64,000 nt of DNA. Origin: Chrysoperla carnea (taxonomy: Eukaryota > Arthropoda > Insecta > Neuroptera > Chrysopidae). The position numbers were made by a program, and so were the translations under genes. The stretch is taken from assembly GCF_905475395.1 (NCBI RefSeq), contig NC_058339.1, positions 5,340,001 through 5,404,000 on the forward strand, given 5' to 3'. The notes beneath the pieces are model-generated. The model saw only the letters and a list, made by a program, of their open reading frames with translations. It had not been told where the DNA came from and did not search any database. Position 1 is the stretch's first letter; every line of letters starts with the position of its first letter. This document shows, piece by piece, positions 35,966 to 48,539 of the stretch.

Positions 35966-38389
35966 TTCCGTGTTTTTTTGGAAGCACTTCCATTTTTAAT
36001 CAGCATGCTAAATAACACCACATAGTAAAAATTATTAATAAACAGAATATTTTGAGAGTATACAGCTTAAAATTGAAACATAAATGATATAGTAGTTCAT
36101 TTTTTTACTTATGCTGAATATTCAATATTTATAAACAAAGACTGAAAATAGGTACATGTTTACATTCAAATTGTAGCTATTTACGCGCTAACGTTATTTA
36201 TACTTTAGTACATGTTATTTATGCAATATCAGACCAGGTTCGAATATCTAATTTTTTGAGAACAGTCTGATTTTATTCGTAATTTAATTTAGAAAAAAGT
36301 CTAACATTTAGAATTGGCCCCACGACTCCCCTTTTATTGTAAACCACCCGAAAATGGATAAGATAATGCAAATAGTAAAAAATAGAAAACGAGTCTATGT
36401 AGGGAGATTTTCGGCGTTGCTGAATTCAAATCCGAGCTCAAAAATGTGGAAATTGAAAATGGCCGTTTTTCTCTAAAAATAGTCATATTTACCAATAAAA
36501 TGTAACAAAAATTTCTAAAAAATTATTAACAAACTATACTTAGTGCTTTTAAGGGGGTTTTTGTGGTCACTGAAATCAAATCTGTGAAAAACTGATAAAA
36601 CATATATTTTAAATTTTTAATTCTAATGCAATAAATATATATTACCTTAAAAGATTTATATTTCTTTTTTATTAAAAGATTACGTTAGCATGTAAATAGA
36701 CTCAGTATGGTATGGCGTTAAACTTATATATGTTATAATATAGTGAATAATACAGTCTTTCCGTTTTTTCAAACCAAAAATAGTTTTCAATGTAGGAGAA
36801 AGTGTAGGCTTTAAAATACACATACAGTATCATCGTAGGAGAGATTATTAAAGTTTAAAAATAGATAAAATCCTGTTTACATAATTCTTTTGTTTCAGGA
36901 TTTTTTTTTTTTAAAAAACATAGTACCTAAATAATCTATATTTTAATGCTTTTTATTTTCATTTTGTTTTTAAATATGAGACATTGAATTTTATAATATT
37001 GTTATACATATTTAAAACTTAGGGAGGTACATCTTCTACTATGAGGGTTTAGAAACATTTTTATCAATACTTATGTTGATTATTTTAGAATTAGATAAAA
37101 TATCTTATATATTATTTATTTCTCTAGTCTGTTTTTTCCTGTCCACGAGCTCAAATATAAACTCACGGTCTAAAATGTACCACTTAAGAAAAACAGGCTA
37201 GAAAAATAATAAAAAGATAAAATTTTGTTCATTATGTAATTTGTCTATCATATCTGTAATGAAAATTGCCTATAAATAAAAATAAAGTAAATTACTATTT
37301 ACTAGCGACATTTTGTATCACTATCATAGAAATAAAGATGCAAAGTCACCGCCAAACGGTTGATTGTCGCCCTATTTGGAGGCCAACTTTTTTGAGGTAC
37401 ACACTTCAAAACGATCTATTTTAGCGGGTTTTTTTGAAAATTTTGGAATTTTTTTTTTTATACTATAAATTTTTGCTGATAACATTAAATAGGAAAGTAA
37501 AAAAAATTCAAAAACACGTATTTTGAGCTAAGACTCGATCTTGTGTCTTTATCCGTTCTTTAGATATAAGCAATTGATTTTTTGAAATTGACAAATTTTT
37601 TCCCTTTGAAACGGCGGGTGTGGGGGATAATAATTGTATGAAAAGATAGCATTACTTTCTTCGTCTCTCGTATGCGCTTACAATTTTTGTATCTTTCTAC
37701 CTCTCTCACTGCGGTCAAAAATTGACTTGCGTTTCCTATGTCTAAACAGCTCTATGGTAAATATCTTTATGATCACTATGTACTGTTTTTCTAGACTGTT
37801 TTTAACTCACGGCTACCACACTGCGGAATTCCTCACGGGGCGAGCTAGTAGTTATAAATATATTAGAATTAGATAAAATATTACGAATAACAAATTCGAG
37901 GAAAGTTTTTTACGTGTAATATTTTTTTAATCTATTACACTAAATTGAAAGAGTAATTTTAGCCTGTAAATATGAAATATATATCAAAGTATATTAAATT
38001 TAGTCCCAAGTTGAAGTTATTGAGCGTCAATTTTAGCATTAGAAGATTAAATTTAAAAATTCGATGTAAAAGTTGGCTCAATTTGTTACAGTCAACATAT
38101 ATGGAGGTAAAAACTATAAAAAATTCAGACCTTGTAATAGAATTTTATAAATTAAACACATGACAAAAGTTGAAAAGAGGTTTTTTTGATAATTATACAT
38201 ACACGCTACACCGGTATTTTTTATATAAATTATATAATACACTGTACATTTAAGGACGTTTCCAAAAAATCACGTTTTCTTAGGATCTAAGAGTATATAG
38301 GGCTTAGGTTCATCTTTAAATTGTGTATATGCATTCATTAATGCCCATTATAAGCAGGTAAATTTTTTACATGCCTGATTTACGCAAAA

Positions 38390-38790
38390 ATTATACCCTC
38401 ACGGAAAAACAATGATAATTACGAAAAAATGTTTCAAACAAAAGTTGTTTAATTTTTCATAACAAAGACTTTTTATATTAAAAATTTTGTTCCATCTCTT
38501 GTGGTTTACAAGAAGGGTTTTAAGGGTCCAAGATCCAATGGAATTTTATTGATTATTTTCGAACGCAAACTTACTTTTTAGATTCTGAATAAGCAATACA
38601 AATTTCAGCAATATCTGTTTTCTTTTTGGAGTTATCGTGATGGCAGACGTACAACCAGACGGAAGGACAAACGGCAATGGACTAATAAGGTGATTTTATG
38701 AACCCTTATACCAAAATTGTTCTGCAGCATCAGAATTTCTGAGCGTTAACTTGGTGTTCAACTTAATTTACTCTAATATGTTTCATATAT
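38390..38790 (-). repeat. Family A dispersed repeat, reverse copy
   Basis: It holds 'acgaaaaaatgtttcaaaca', 'ccatctcttgtggtttacaa' and 'ttatgaacccttataccaaa'. It is diverged, with no coding sequence. Confidence 0.7.
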
Positions 38791-40609
38791 TGGGTATACA
38801 AATTAGTAACAAGCAATGAATGCATACAAATCCGTTCTTTAAAAACTATATACTTTAAAAATATACGTAGAGAGTGCGTTTCGATCGTATTTAGTATTCT
38901 GTTAGTTCATGCAAGGTGGAGTATATTATTGAAAACTGCTTCAATATATTGCTGTGTAGAAAGTTTTTATAGATAAATTCTGTTTTTTTTTTCATATTTA
39001 ATACAATTTATTTTTCTATTAAAACTAAAAAACATACATTTTGTTAATTGTTATGTAATAACTAATGTGAAAATATTATAAAATAAATACATAAAATACT
39101 TAAAATATAGTTCTAAAAAATTGAAATGTGAATATTTTGGAGGACGTTGACAATTTCTGATAGGTCCATTTATTATCAACCTACGTAAGTTTACAAATAA
39201 AAAAATTAATTTCCAATTAATTTATATATTTATTTAAGTATAGATTATTATGGTTTAATCTAATTATTAATTAGTCAACGAGTTTTTGCACACAAAATAA
39301 TTAGTCCTACGTCAGATAAGAAGAAATGACAGTTCCATAAATAATATGTCATCTGATGACTAAATTTTCTTTAAACCTGTTTGTTTTTTTTTTTTTATGG
39401 GAAAGTCAATTTTCATATTTACATAATCATTAGATTAGTTTGTATTTGGTTTCGTTGAATTTGTTTTTCTGCCTAACCCAGATATATGAGTCATGATCTC
39501 TGCTATTGTAATTATTATTAATATGTGTTTTTAGATAGATTCGAATTAATAATTAAATTAATTTAATTTATCCGCTAGTGTTAAATGTTAATAAACTCTT
39601 CGTAGTTAAAACAAAAAACAAATTGAATATATGCACTTGATTAGTTCGGAATCGCAATTGTTATTTGTAAACAATAGGGTATTAAATTTACTACAACTAG
39701 ACTACGCGTAGAAAAAATATTTAGATTTCCAAATAGGAATTGTTTTACAATCGTATAGGTTAGAAACAAGAATGATATTATTATATTTATTCTCTTTTTT
39801 CATAAAATTTTATTGTATTATATTTATTATGTTTATGATGAATCGAAATAAATTCTTAACTATTTTTATATATCAAAATTTGTGTTATTATAAAATATTT
39901 TTCATTGTAAATCAATTTTAGTGGTTTGATATAAATGTAGACTCCAAAACCATAAAATTTATGATTCGTTCGGTTGGAGGTTACAATATTATTCTATCAA
40001 TACTGCTTCCTGTCAAAGTTAAAGATAAACGTATACAGAGTGTCAATGAAATTTGTTAACTTACCTACTCTATACTCCCATTAAATTAGATAAAATTTCA
40101 TAAGTTTTGGGTGCAGCAATACCAAACTATGCAAAATTTAAGTGTAGAATAAAAATTCTTCTGTCATGAGTATACGAAACTCCCTGTACATCATTATAAA
40201 TTTGACAAAACCAAAATATTATTGAAAATAATACAGTTTTATGAGTTTATCCTTTTTATACTAACAAGTTTTAATAAGGTTATAATCATTTCAAGTTTCA
40301 AAAGTGGTGCAAAACCCTTTTATAGGGAATCTAAGTATGGAATACGGGGAAATCGAAAAATCAACGGTCTTGCTGCCTGACGATTTTATATGAATAAAAA
40401 TATCAGGCATGGCTTACTACTATCAATTCTGTACTCAAGATCACTAATTTGAAGCTACTTGCAAATTTTTTTTTATAGTTTCGGAGAAGATGGACACCAA
40501 ATATTTGTCCTAATTTACGCCTTCACGGGTAAACAGTGATGTTTACGAATAAATGTTCCGAACAAAAGTTGTTCATTTTTTATAAGGAACATTTTATTAC
40601 AAGGATAAA

Positions 40610-40915
40610 TTTTGCGAAAAATCGTATAACTTGAAAAAATAGACAAACTTTCAAAATCTGTATCTTCAAAGCCATCGGTCCAATAAAAAGCGATTTGATC
40701 TCAAATTGTTGAAAATTTAATCCTATTTAAAAATAAATATAACAGTTTTTGATGAAAAACCAGTCCTTCGAGGTTAAAATTTTCGCGATTTTTTTTCCGC
40801 CATGATCCGGTCGTTTGCCGAGGTCGCAAACTTGGATTTACCATTGCCTTTAAAAAAAGACAAAAATAGCTGATTTGAAGCAAGGTTCACCCTCTTTTCA
40901 TGTTTAATTTGACTG
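40610..40915 (+). repeat. Dispersed repeat shared with 24600-24900
   Basis: Same order of landmarks as the other copy. It abuts a family A fragment (40510-40600). Confidence 0.6.
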
Positions 40916-41220
40916 AATTATATAGAATGAACTATAAATAAATACATGCGTTCTAATCAAAAAGTTATAAATCATATGAATGTTAATAATTTGTTAATCA
41001 CTTGTAAAAAATGTATGCTTATGGGTAAATGATTTTAATAATGTCATTGACAATATTGTTCGTTGCAAAAATTAGAAATTCAATCCTCACTTTATTTATT
41101 CATTACTTGTACATTCAATACCGGGTGGTCACACAACAGTGGCGTAACACGCGGCTTTATTGAAATTTTCTTTGATTATCAACGCAGAGAAGGTCGGACA
41201 AGTATCCAAGACCGGAGATT

Positions 41221-43055
41221 TTTTTTTTTAAATCAATTTTAAACAAAAAAGCTCTCTTGTAATTTTTTCCCTAGATGCTTACTTTTTGAAATAAAAGTTC
41301 TTGAAAAATAAAAAATTCAATATTCGATTTTAAGAAAAATGGATTATATTTTCAATCTTTAAGGGAATTCGCTTAGCTAACGCTAATTTTTTTGTGTACC
41401 ATATTATAGTCATAGGTTGTCTTACCTACTACCATTGAGTACCCATGTCTTCCAATACATACTGCTCGAGAGGGGAGGGGGAGAGAAAAGATTCTAGCTT
41501 AACCTTAAGTCAACATCTCAAATACAAATTTAATTTCCTACTAACTATTCATTGCAGCACTAAATTTCAAATGATAACATCAAGTAGGCACTGAGAATCT
41601 GGTTGTTGAAAAATAAATGTAACAATGGCTTTTGGACGGTGTCTTCTTACTACGCCAAAAAATAATATTTGATTTTTTTTTTGTGGAACACTCTGTAAAG
41701 TTGTACTCTATGTTCAAGGTATTTTATTTTTTTTACTGAAATACAAAGAATGCGATTAGTCATATTTTATAATGTTTTGTCTATCGTCGAAACCGTCTTC
41801 TTAGAACATGCTCGGCCACTGTTTAGCGTTGGAAATTACTGTGTTTTTTTAAGTAACGATGTTCTGGTCCATTTTAAAAACCGCACACATCCTTATTATT
41901 TTTTGTCAACTAAAAACGCATGTATTTTTTTTAAATAAAAAGAACATGCAATTAGCTGCCGGTTACTAATTTATTTCTGCTTAAAAATGATTCATATCCG
42001 ATATAAAGACATTTTCTTACCAATAAATTTCATTTGAAAAGGCTGGTACAAATTAGATGTAGCAAGGTAAATCTTCCAATGCATGGATGATTAAAGATTC
42101 AAAAAATTAAATTATATTTAACAAGCCAATTAAACCAGAATTTATTGTTTTAAAAACTTTTCTTAACATAAATGTTTTGATTTTGGTTAAGCCGAGATAG
42201 GCTGTTATAATCAAAACTTAGGCCGGTTTTAAACCTAATGTTAAATTATCAAAAATTTTACTATGTTTTGGCAACATTTTTCGAACAAATTTACCTGTTA
42301 GCTTTTATCCGTTAAATTAGGTTGTACTATGTGTACCGTTTTATGGGCACCCTGTTTAAAATCACATTTTTTCAGTAGTTAAATTGAATGAGTTTTTTCA
42401 CATCCATGTATATGAAGTAGTGTCCATTTATTGGTAGGTTTACCTTAGTTTACCTGTCAAAGCTGGGCTAAGTGTGAGATAGATTAGTACTTTCACTATA
42501 ATGATAGCTAATACCTTAATATAATTATTCAAATGACATAATTATATGTTAGCCAATAATCTACATATATTTTAATATAATATCAATTTTTTTAAGACTT
42601 CAAATAAATTTCATCAAATTTTTATGTTATTTTATTACAAATTTCCACAAAAATACTAGGGCAATTTAGAAAGATTTTAAAGTGTTTTTTAACAGCAATT
42701 ACTAGCACGAATACTAATCTATTTTTATAAACGAATATACTATTATCAAGCACGTGTCTTCTTCAGCTTCTTGAATACTTCATACTTAGACTAGAAAACT
42801 GAAAGATCATAGAGATAATACCATAGAGCTGTATAGACATAGGAAACGCAATAAGTAAATTCTTGCCCGCAGTGGGAGAGATAAAAATCCGTAGCGCAGG
42901 AGCTGTGTTAGCTAAGCGAATTCCGAACATTTTTCTCAAAATCGAATATTACATTTTTAATTTATTCAAGAATTTTTATTTCAAAAAATAAGCGTCTAGA
43001 GAAAAAATTACAAGAGTAGTTTTTGCTTAAAACCGATTAAAAAAAAAGAGAGAAA
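41221..43055. mobile_element. Element with ~165-bp inverted ends, 1.8 kb
   Basis: The left arm 41221-41395 ('ctcttgtaattttttcccta', 'aaataaaagttcttgaaaaa', 'gaattcgcttagctaac') is the inverse of 42905-43055. The interior has a 62-codon frame (41750-41938) with no recognised domain. It may be a non-autonomous DNA transposon or foldback element inserted just upstream of the WIP coding exons. A piece of its end ('gaattcgcttaactaacgc') is also at 47425. Confidence 0.7.
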
Positions 43056-43246
43056 GAAATAGAGAAACAATATATACAAGTTTGAGATTCGATTTTCTAG
43101 TTTTAAGTTTTTTAGTTTTTCTAGTAAAACAATAAATTTCTATCAAACCATTAATTCTAATCAGTTTTTTCTCAATATATTTAAAACAGATTATATAAAT
43201 AAATAATATTGATTTTTATATTAAATTTGTTTTCTTTTTTTAGAAC

Positions 43247-43424
43247 ATGCCACCACCTCCGCCTCCAAGACTTCCACCTCCACCAGATGCACCACCAGAA
43301 CCAAAACCATTTAAACCTGTAAAAGGTTCCGGTGATAAGAATGATGTATTTAAGGAAATTAATAAGGGTGGATTCAAATTGAAGAAAACTGTTACAGTTG
43401 ATAAAAGCGGACCCTACATACCAG
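43247..43424 (+). CDS. Vrp1: WIP coding exon 1 (poly-Pro and WH2)
   Basis: It starts 4 nt behind an acceptor (tttttttag|aac) and ends ccag|gtaatt in phase 1. It carries the PPPPPPRLPPPP start and the WH2 motif with LKKT. Confidence 0.92.
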
Positions 43425-46400
43425 GTAATTAATTATCTTTATCATTATAAAACTACTAGTCGATCTGTGCGGAATTCCGCAGCGGTACATTTTTAGACCG
43501 TGAGTCTATTTTTCGTCTTTAGCCAGTACGGTAAGCTTTAAAATGAGAAGTAAATCGTGGAATTTCATAAAGGAATAAGGAAGTTCTCGCGTGGGCAAGA
43601 AAAACAGGCTAGAGAAACATTATACAGTATGTTAATTTCAAAAGTATCCACTCTTAATAACTCTTCAACTCTAGCCATCCTAACTTTGAAATATTTAAAA
43701 AAAAAATGAAGTCGAGCGATTGGTTCTTAAGAAAATGGAAGTTATTAATCCTTTATAACTCTTGACCTGATGTGATTATTGTTTTGAGTGAAATCATATT
43801 AGATATCGACGGCGAAATTCGACCTAACATTCGAAACTTTACGAATTTCATAGAAAATTAAGCGATAACCTTTCTCATCCTGTCAAGCGACGTCACAAAG
43901 CAGAAAAGGTTGACAGAAATATTAATGGAGTGATTTTTTAAGATTAAAATAATTGATGAATTTAGGTAAAGTAAATAACATCAACAACAACAACAATAAC
44001 AATAATACGAACAAAGGATTTCGATCACCTTCAACAAACACAACGAATCAATCAACAACATCAAATGGTGCTATCAATTTTGGTGATCTATTTTCTGCTG
44101 GAATGCCAATATTAAAACCAACAGGATTACGACCAACAATAGGGAAATTAAGTCCAAATGGTGCAATACCAACCGAAACTAATAATAAATCAAAGGAAAT
44201 TAATAATTTAATAAAAAAACCAGTTGCAGCGAGGGGTCCACCACCACAGCCACCATCCACAACTCCTCCATTTCCATCTACTTCAAAGAATGTAAGTTAT
44301 CACTGAAATTAATTATTTTTTCATTACTGCAAATGAAACTCATCGAATTTTTTTTCATGTTGACCTAAAAAATTTAATTTTGCTCTATCACGTTCAAATT
44401 TTATCCAATTTTAATAAACCAAGTATGTAATCCTACTAAATTTGGATCATAATTTTCAAATTTGTGATCAAAATTAACCTAGCTCTAATAAGTTTCATTA
44501 ATGTGGAGTTCTCGTCTCGGAATTAGCCACATAAGTGATAGCTAGCGAAAAACTGACATCACAGCTGAAAAGAATGACCCAAAATTAGTGGCTTTTAAAA
44601 AAAATTCCAATAAGATCTGATCAAATTTGCCTGTGTTATCAAAAAAAATAATTTTTTTAACTTTATGACGTCATCAAAAACTAAAAAATTTAATTTTGCT
44701 CTATTACATTCAAATTTTATCTAATTTTTATACACCAAATATGTAATCTTACTAAATTTGGGTCATACTTTTCGAATTTGTGATCAAATTTAACCTAACT
44801 CTAATAGGTTTCAAGAATGTGGAGTCCTGGGAATATCAGTTATGTAGTGTGACATGTATGTATGTCTGGCTATCTTTCTTTACTTATATGACGTAAAAAA
44901 ACAAACGATTGTGTAATCAACACTATCTATACATGGTATTTCAACAATTAATTCAGTCAATTGTTTGTTTTCCCTTATTTTTACTATGAATTTACCAAGC
45001 TTTGTTGAAAAACAATTGCTGTTCACATGCTGTTCTTAAAAATATTTGAGTATGACGAATGACTCAATAATGATGAATTCAATGAACTTTATGTGTCAAA
45101 TGTTGTTATGATGCTGATATTAAATTACTCATCATAAATTGCAATAGAGTCACCCACACGTGCACATTTACATAAAGTGATCATCGTTTTTTTGTAAATT
45201 TAATCGCCTGCAGATATAGTTTTGCTAATATTTCCAAAATATTTTTGTACCCCCCTGTCTACGATAAATATTATTAAAAATAATAAATGAGAATATTTCG
45301 AATTAAGTTTCGATTTTGCCCCAATTTCCTAGATCAATTTTTGTATTATATAAATACGTATTTCGACTACTATGTAGTTATCCTTAGTATGAATTAGCTA
45401 ATCGTAATTAGTCTTATATCACTCGTTGCTTATTTGGTGACGATGTGACGATCTGAACACTGTATCCAGCGTTTTCATTTATGGTGGGGGTTAGTTGGTA
45501 TATTTTCAGGGCCGTAAAATGATCACCCAAGATTATCGTGCATCAAATAAAACCAGTTTTATTGATTCTAAATAAAGTAAATACTATTAATTCTTTGATA
45601 TTATTCCATATTAATTATTCCACTTCAAAATTAGTTATCCTGTCGATAACTCAAAAAATGAAAAGAGATATCATGCTGAAATTTTTATAGCGTGTTCAGG
45701 ACCTAAAAAGTGAATTTCAGTTCGTAAATGGGCAACATAAATAAATTAGGTATTGGGTCCGTAAGACCTATCTTGCACACCGTTAGAGATATGACCAAAG
45801 TGTTTTAGACCATAGGGCTGTTTATCCGCGAGGGCGCTATTTATCACAAAACTTTCCTGTGCATTTTTTCCAAAACTTTAAAAAATAGATTGAAAGATTC
45901 TTGAAAAATGAAAAAAACTTCTAGAAAATCTATACAAGTTTTAATTTTATATTTCGAATTTTAAAATATTTTCTTAATTGTTTTATAAATTTGTTTTTCA
46001 GATTGTAAATGAAGATAAACCGGTGGTGAATCGTTTGAACAGTCATAATAAAATAAGTAGTGATTTAGTAAATAAAGATATTGTTGATGCAACAATCAAA
46101 AATAGAAGTGGTAATATTGTGGCAAATAGTAGTAGCTTACATGGTAACAATACCAACAATAGTGACAATAATAATGTGAATAGTGCTAGTGGTAGTGGTA
46201 GTGTTGTAAATCAAAGAACAAAATTAATCAATCATGGTAAACCAAATCTAGCACCAAAACCACCTGGTGTTAAACCATCACCACCGCCAAAGAGTAACGT
46301 TATCAATGGTCGTTTAGTCAATCGAACACAAAGTATGCGAATGTCAAGATCACCACCCATAACGCCCACATCTCCTTTCTCCTCGTCACCATTTGGTAAT

Positions 46401-47771
46401 GGTAATGATTTCAATACATTACGTAGTAATATAAGTGCATTACATCAATCACATGAAACATTGAATCGACGCAATCAACCTGTAACACCAACACGAAATG
46501 CTACGTTACCAGGTCGACCAACACAACCGCCTCCATCTAGACCCCCACAAACAAAACCGCCACCACCTCCACGAACTGGCTCAAATACATCTATCATACC
46601 GCCACAAAGTCCTCCACCACCGCCGCCATCTTTATCACGTGTTGCACCACCGCCGCCACCAACACATAGTAGAGTGGCGCCACCACCACCACCAGTGCAT
46701 GCACGACCAACATTGACAATTAATAATTCTGGACCACCAGAACCACCACAACGTGGATCGTCAATGCGAAATGGTGTACAGATATCAGCAGCTAGTGCAA
46801 TACAAGAATTTGATTCGCGATATATTTTTCATTCGGTTGCAGATTTTCCTTTACCAGACATTTTTAAAAGGATTAATAAACAATACTCTGGAGCGGGTAA
46901 GTAAATGTTTTATTTGTTATTAGTGTCCCACTCAAAGGTGCTACTAGAACACTGGCTAGGCGGCAGCCACGCTGAACGTCTGGGCATGACAGTGTACCAC
47001 GACTATTGCGGGAGCTGTCACAGTGTGAAGAAGGAGCACACGATATTTCATCTTCTAATCACGGTCCAGTTCTTGTCACGAGGAGATGGACTCAATTGAG
47101 ATAGCCTCTCTTTGATGACCTATCCGACCTGAAGCACGTCTCTTTTACGTCAAAGCGTTTATGGCCTTAGTGTGTCCTAGGACAGCCACTTTAACCTAAC
47201 CTAACTAGTGTGTCAGCAACAATTTGAATTATGAGGAACGGGGGGCTAAAACTCAAATAGAGGAGTTAGAGCCAGCATCTCCTCGATTGATATTTTATCT
47301 TTCCAGGGAACATTCATTATACGTCTCCAAATTCACATTTCAAAAGCAAGTAAGGATAAATCTATTCTTTTTGAGATCGTCCATGCTTCACTGACCTACA
47401 ACAAATATCTCTCTGGCGTCCGAGAGAATTCGCTTAACTAACGCAGCTACTGTGCTACGAATTTTTTACTATTTAAAATGTACAATTCAGGTTGTTAGTA
47501 TAAGTTGAGTTAGTGTTAAGGAAGTGCGTTTTAGGGCCTTTAGCCTCCACAACCTCTCCAAATGTCTGCGAAAACAAGAAAAAAATTCTATTTCAATAAA
47601 AAACATCTAATGAAAAGAAATTTGAACACGATGATAAAGCCTTGCTATTCGCATAAAATTAACATAAAATTTTTCATTGCAGGTAGCAAACAACAGGCAC
47701 CATTACCTCCAAATACACAGTTACAATTAGGAACAAAATTATGGTCAGGCGGAGATTCATCAAATTGCTAG
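43247..47771 (+). CDS. Vrp1: WASP-interacting protein (WIP/verprolin family), 495 aa
   Basis: The coding sequence joins 43247-43424, 43966-44291, 46002-46896 and 47683-47771 (1488 nt; phases 1, 0 and 1 all match). A Pro-rich start is followed by a WH2 actin-binding motif (DVFKEINKGGFKLKKT, about residues 32-47, with the LKKT core). A long disordered region comes next, with an Asn run, then poly-Pro blocks (about 340-415) that would bind profilin and SH3 domains. The C-terminal SRYIFHSVADFPLPDIFKR matches the WASP-binding motif of WIP/verprolin. In flies this protein stabilises WASp and drives Arp2/3 actin assembly in myoblast fusion. Length is close to WIP. An acceptor sits 4 nt before the ATG, so a 5' non-coding exon is expected. 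AATAAA signals follow near 47825. Confidence 0.93.
43966..44291 (+). CDS. Vrp1: WIP coding exon 2
   Basis: Acceptor aatttag|gtaaag, donor aagaat|gtaagt. It encodes an Asn run, then SINFGDLFSAGMPILKPTGL, which is typical of the region after WH2 in WIP proteins, and a Pro-rich end. Confidence 0.9.
44340..44830 (-). repeat. Reverse copies of the ~313-bp tandem unit
   Basis: It contains 'acatcacagctgaaaagaat', 'tttaattttgctctat.ac' twice (44380 and 44690) and 'tatgacgtcatcaa', the inverse of the array at 5570-6200. It lies in intron 2 of the WIP gene. Confidence 0.75.
44835..44990 (+). repeat. Family A 3' end
   Basis: 'gaatatcagttatgtagtgt', 'atcaacactatctatacatg' and 'caattaattcagtcaattg' match the right part of the family. 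The same 3' fragment is at 59320-59455. Confidence 0.7.
45300..45445 (+). repeat. Dispersed repeat B (uninterrupted copy)
   Basis: 'tttcgattttgccccaattt', 'cctagatcaatttttgta' and 'tacgtatttcgactac', then 'gaattagctaatcgtaatta'. The same sequence at 63595-64000 is split by a family A insertion, so this copy marks the empty site. Confidence 0.7.
45640..45845 (+). repeat. Family A internal fragment
   Basis: It runs from 'gataactcaaaaaatgaaaa' through 'gatatcatgctgaaattttt' to 'gggctgtttatccgcgaggg'. It lacks both ends and lies in WIP intron 2. Confidence 0.65.
46002..46896 (+). CDS. Vrp1: WIP coding exon 3 (poly-Pro blocks, WASP-binding motif)
   Basis: Acceptor gtttttcag|attg, donor gagcgg|gtaagt. 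It carries PPPPPSLSRVAPPPPP-type repeats and the C-terminal RYIFHSVADFPLPDIFKR motif. An overlapping +1 frame at 46498-46716 rich in His is a shadow of the CCACCA codons. Confidence 0.92.
46910..47210 (+). mobile_element. 3' fragment of a Jockey/R1-type non-LTR retrotransposon
   Basis: The frame reads HWLGGSHAERLGM, then CGSCHSVKKEHTIFHLL, like the zinc-knuckle region after the RNase H domain of these elements (GHW..G.H..RLG....C..C...EE...H.L). It ends with the usual 3' tail 'cagccactttaacctaacct' at about 47184. It lies in WIP intron 3, is truncated at the 5' side and is not functional. Confidence 0.75.
47683..47771 (+). CDS. Vrp1: WIP last coding exon
   Basis: Acceptor tttcattgcag|gtag, phase 1. 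It encodes GSKQQAPLPPNTQLQLGTKL and ends WSGGDSSNC, then TAG. The frame open upstream from 47562 is intron. Confidence 0.88.
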
Positions 47772-47999
47772 CATCGAATTATTTTAAATCGTACCTTACA
47801 AATCATATACAAATATGCCCAAATTAATAAAAAATAAATTATTATTGGTGAGTAGTTTCCTATACTTTTTTTCTTACAGTTTTGATTTTGAAACCACATT
47901 TTAGTAACCTAAAGCTGCCAAAAAATAACTTTCTTTGCAACCGTTCTGATGGGTTAAAAGTATGCCTCTGAAACTCCCAGCTGTTGGTATTTAATTAGC

Positions 48000-48530
48000 C
48001 AAGAAAGTAAAAAAAAAAACGTCTCTTCTGAACACTTCGAACAACAAGTACATACCAAGAAAAGCAGAAGAAAAAAATTCCCATTAACTTGAAAGGCAGA
48101 AAAATCAAGTTTTACGGGTTTGTTCAAGGTTAAGAGACTCCAGACCTTTCTTAAGGGTCGAGTTCGTTTCTCCAATCACCTGGGTCTTTTCTGTACACTT
48201 CGAGAAACAAGTACATACCAATAAACCAGAAGAAAGTCAAGTCGAATTTCACCAGGTTATTCAAGGTCAAGAGACTGCAATCCTTTCTTAAAGATCGAGT
48301 CTGTCCAATCACCTGGGTTGCTTCTGTACACTTCAAGAAACAAGTACATACCAAGAAAACCAGAAAATTCCCATCAACTTGAGAGGCTAAAAAGTTCTTA
48401 ACTTGGCACCTTCAATCAGTTGATGACACTCCAGACATATTTTAAAGGTCGAGCCTGTCTGTCCAATTAAGCAGACTTCTTCTGTTCACTTCGGAGAAGA
48501 AGTACATACCAAGAAAACTAGAAGCAAAAA
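48000..48530 (+). repeat. Degenerate minisatellite, four units of ~133-163 bp
   Basis: 'cacttcga.aa.aagtacatacc' recurs near 48032, 48196, 48329 and 48487, with 'ctttcttaa.g.tcgagt' and 'tccaatcacctgggt' between copies. The units vary by block loss. It starts about 230 bp after the WIP stop and could lie in a long 3' UTR. Confidence 0.75.
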
Positions 48531-48539
48531 TTTTAATTG

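Larger units (their letters stand above)
35966..41220. other. AT-rich intergenic stretch, no gene seen
   Basis: It holds repeat pieces only: a repeat at about 37130-37200 and 37640-37860 ('aggaaacgc..taagt' relatives near 42830 and 43440-43620), a short family A left end at 37972, a MITE end at 38250, family A reverse copies at 38390-38790 and 40510-40600, and the repeat at 40610-40915. Part of it probably holds the WIP promoter and first exon, which I cannot place. Confidence 0.4.

Noticed and set aside
46498..46716. His-rich frame overlapping WIP exon 3
   Set aside because: It arises from CCACCA/CACCAC codons of the poly-Pro region in the +1 frame.
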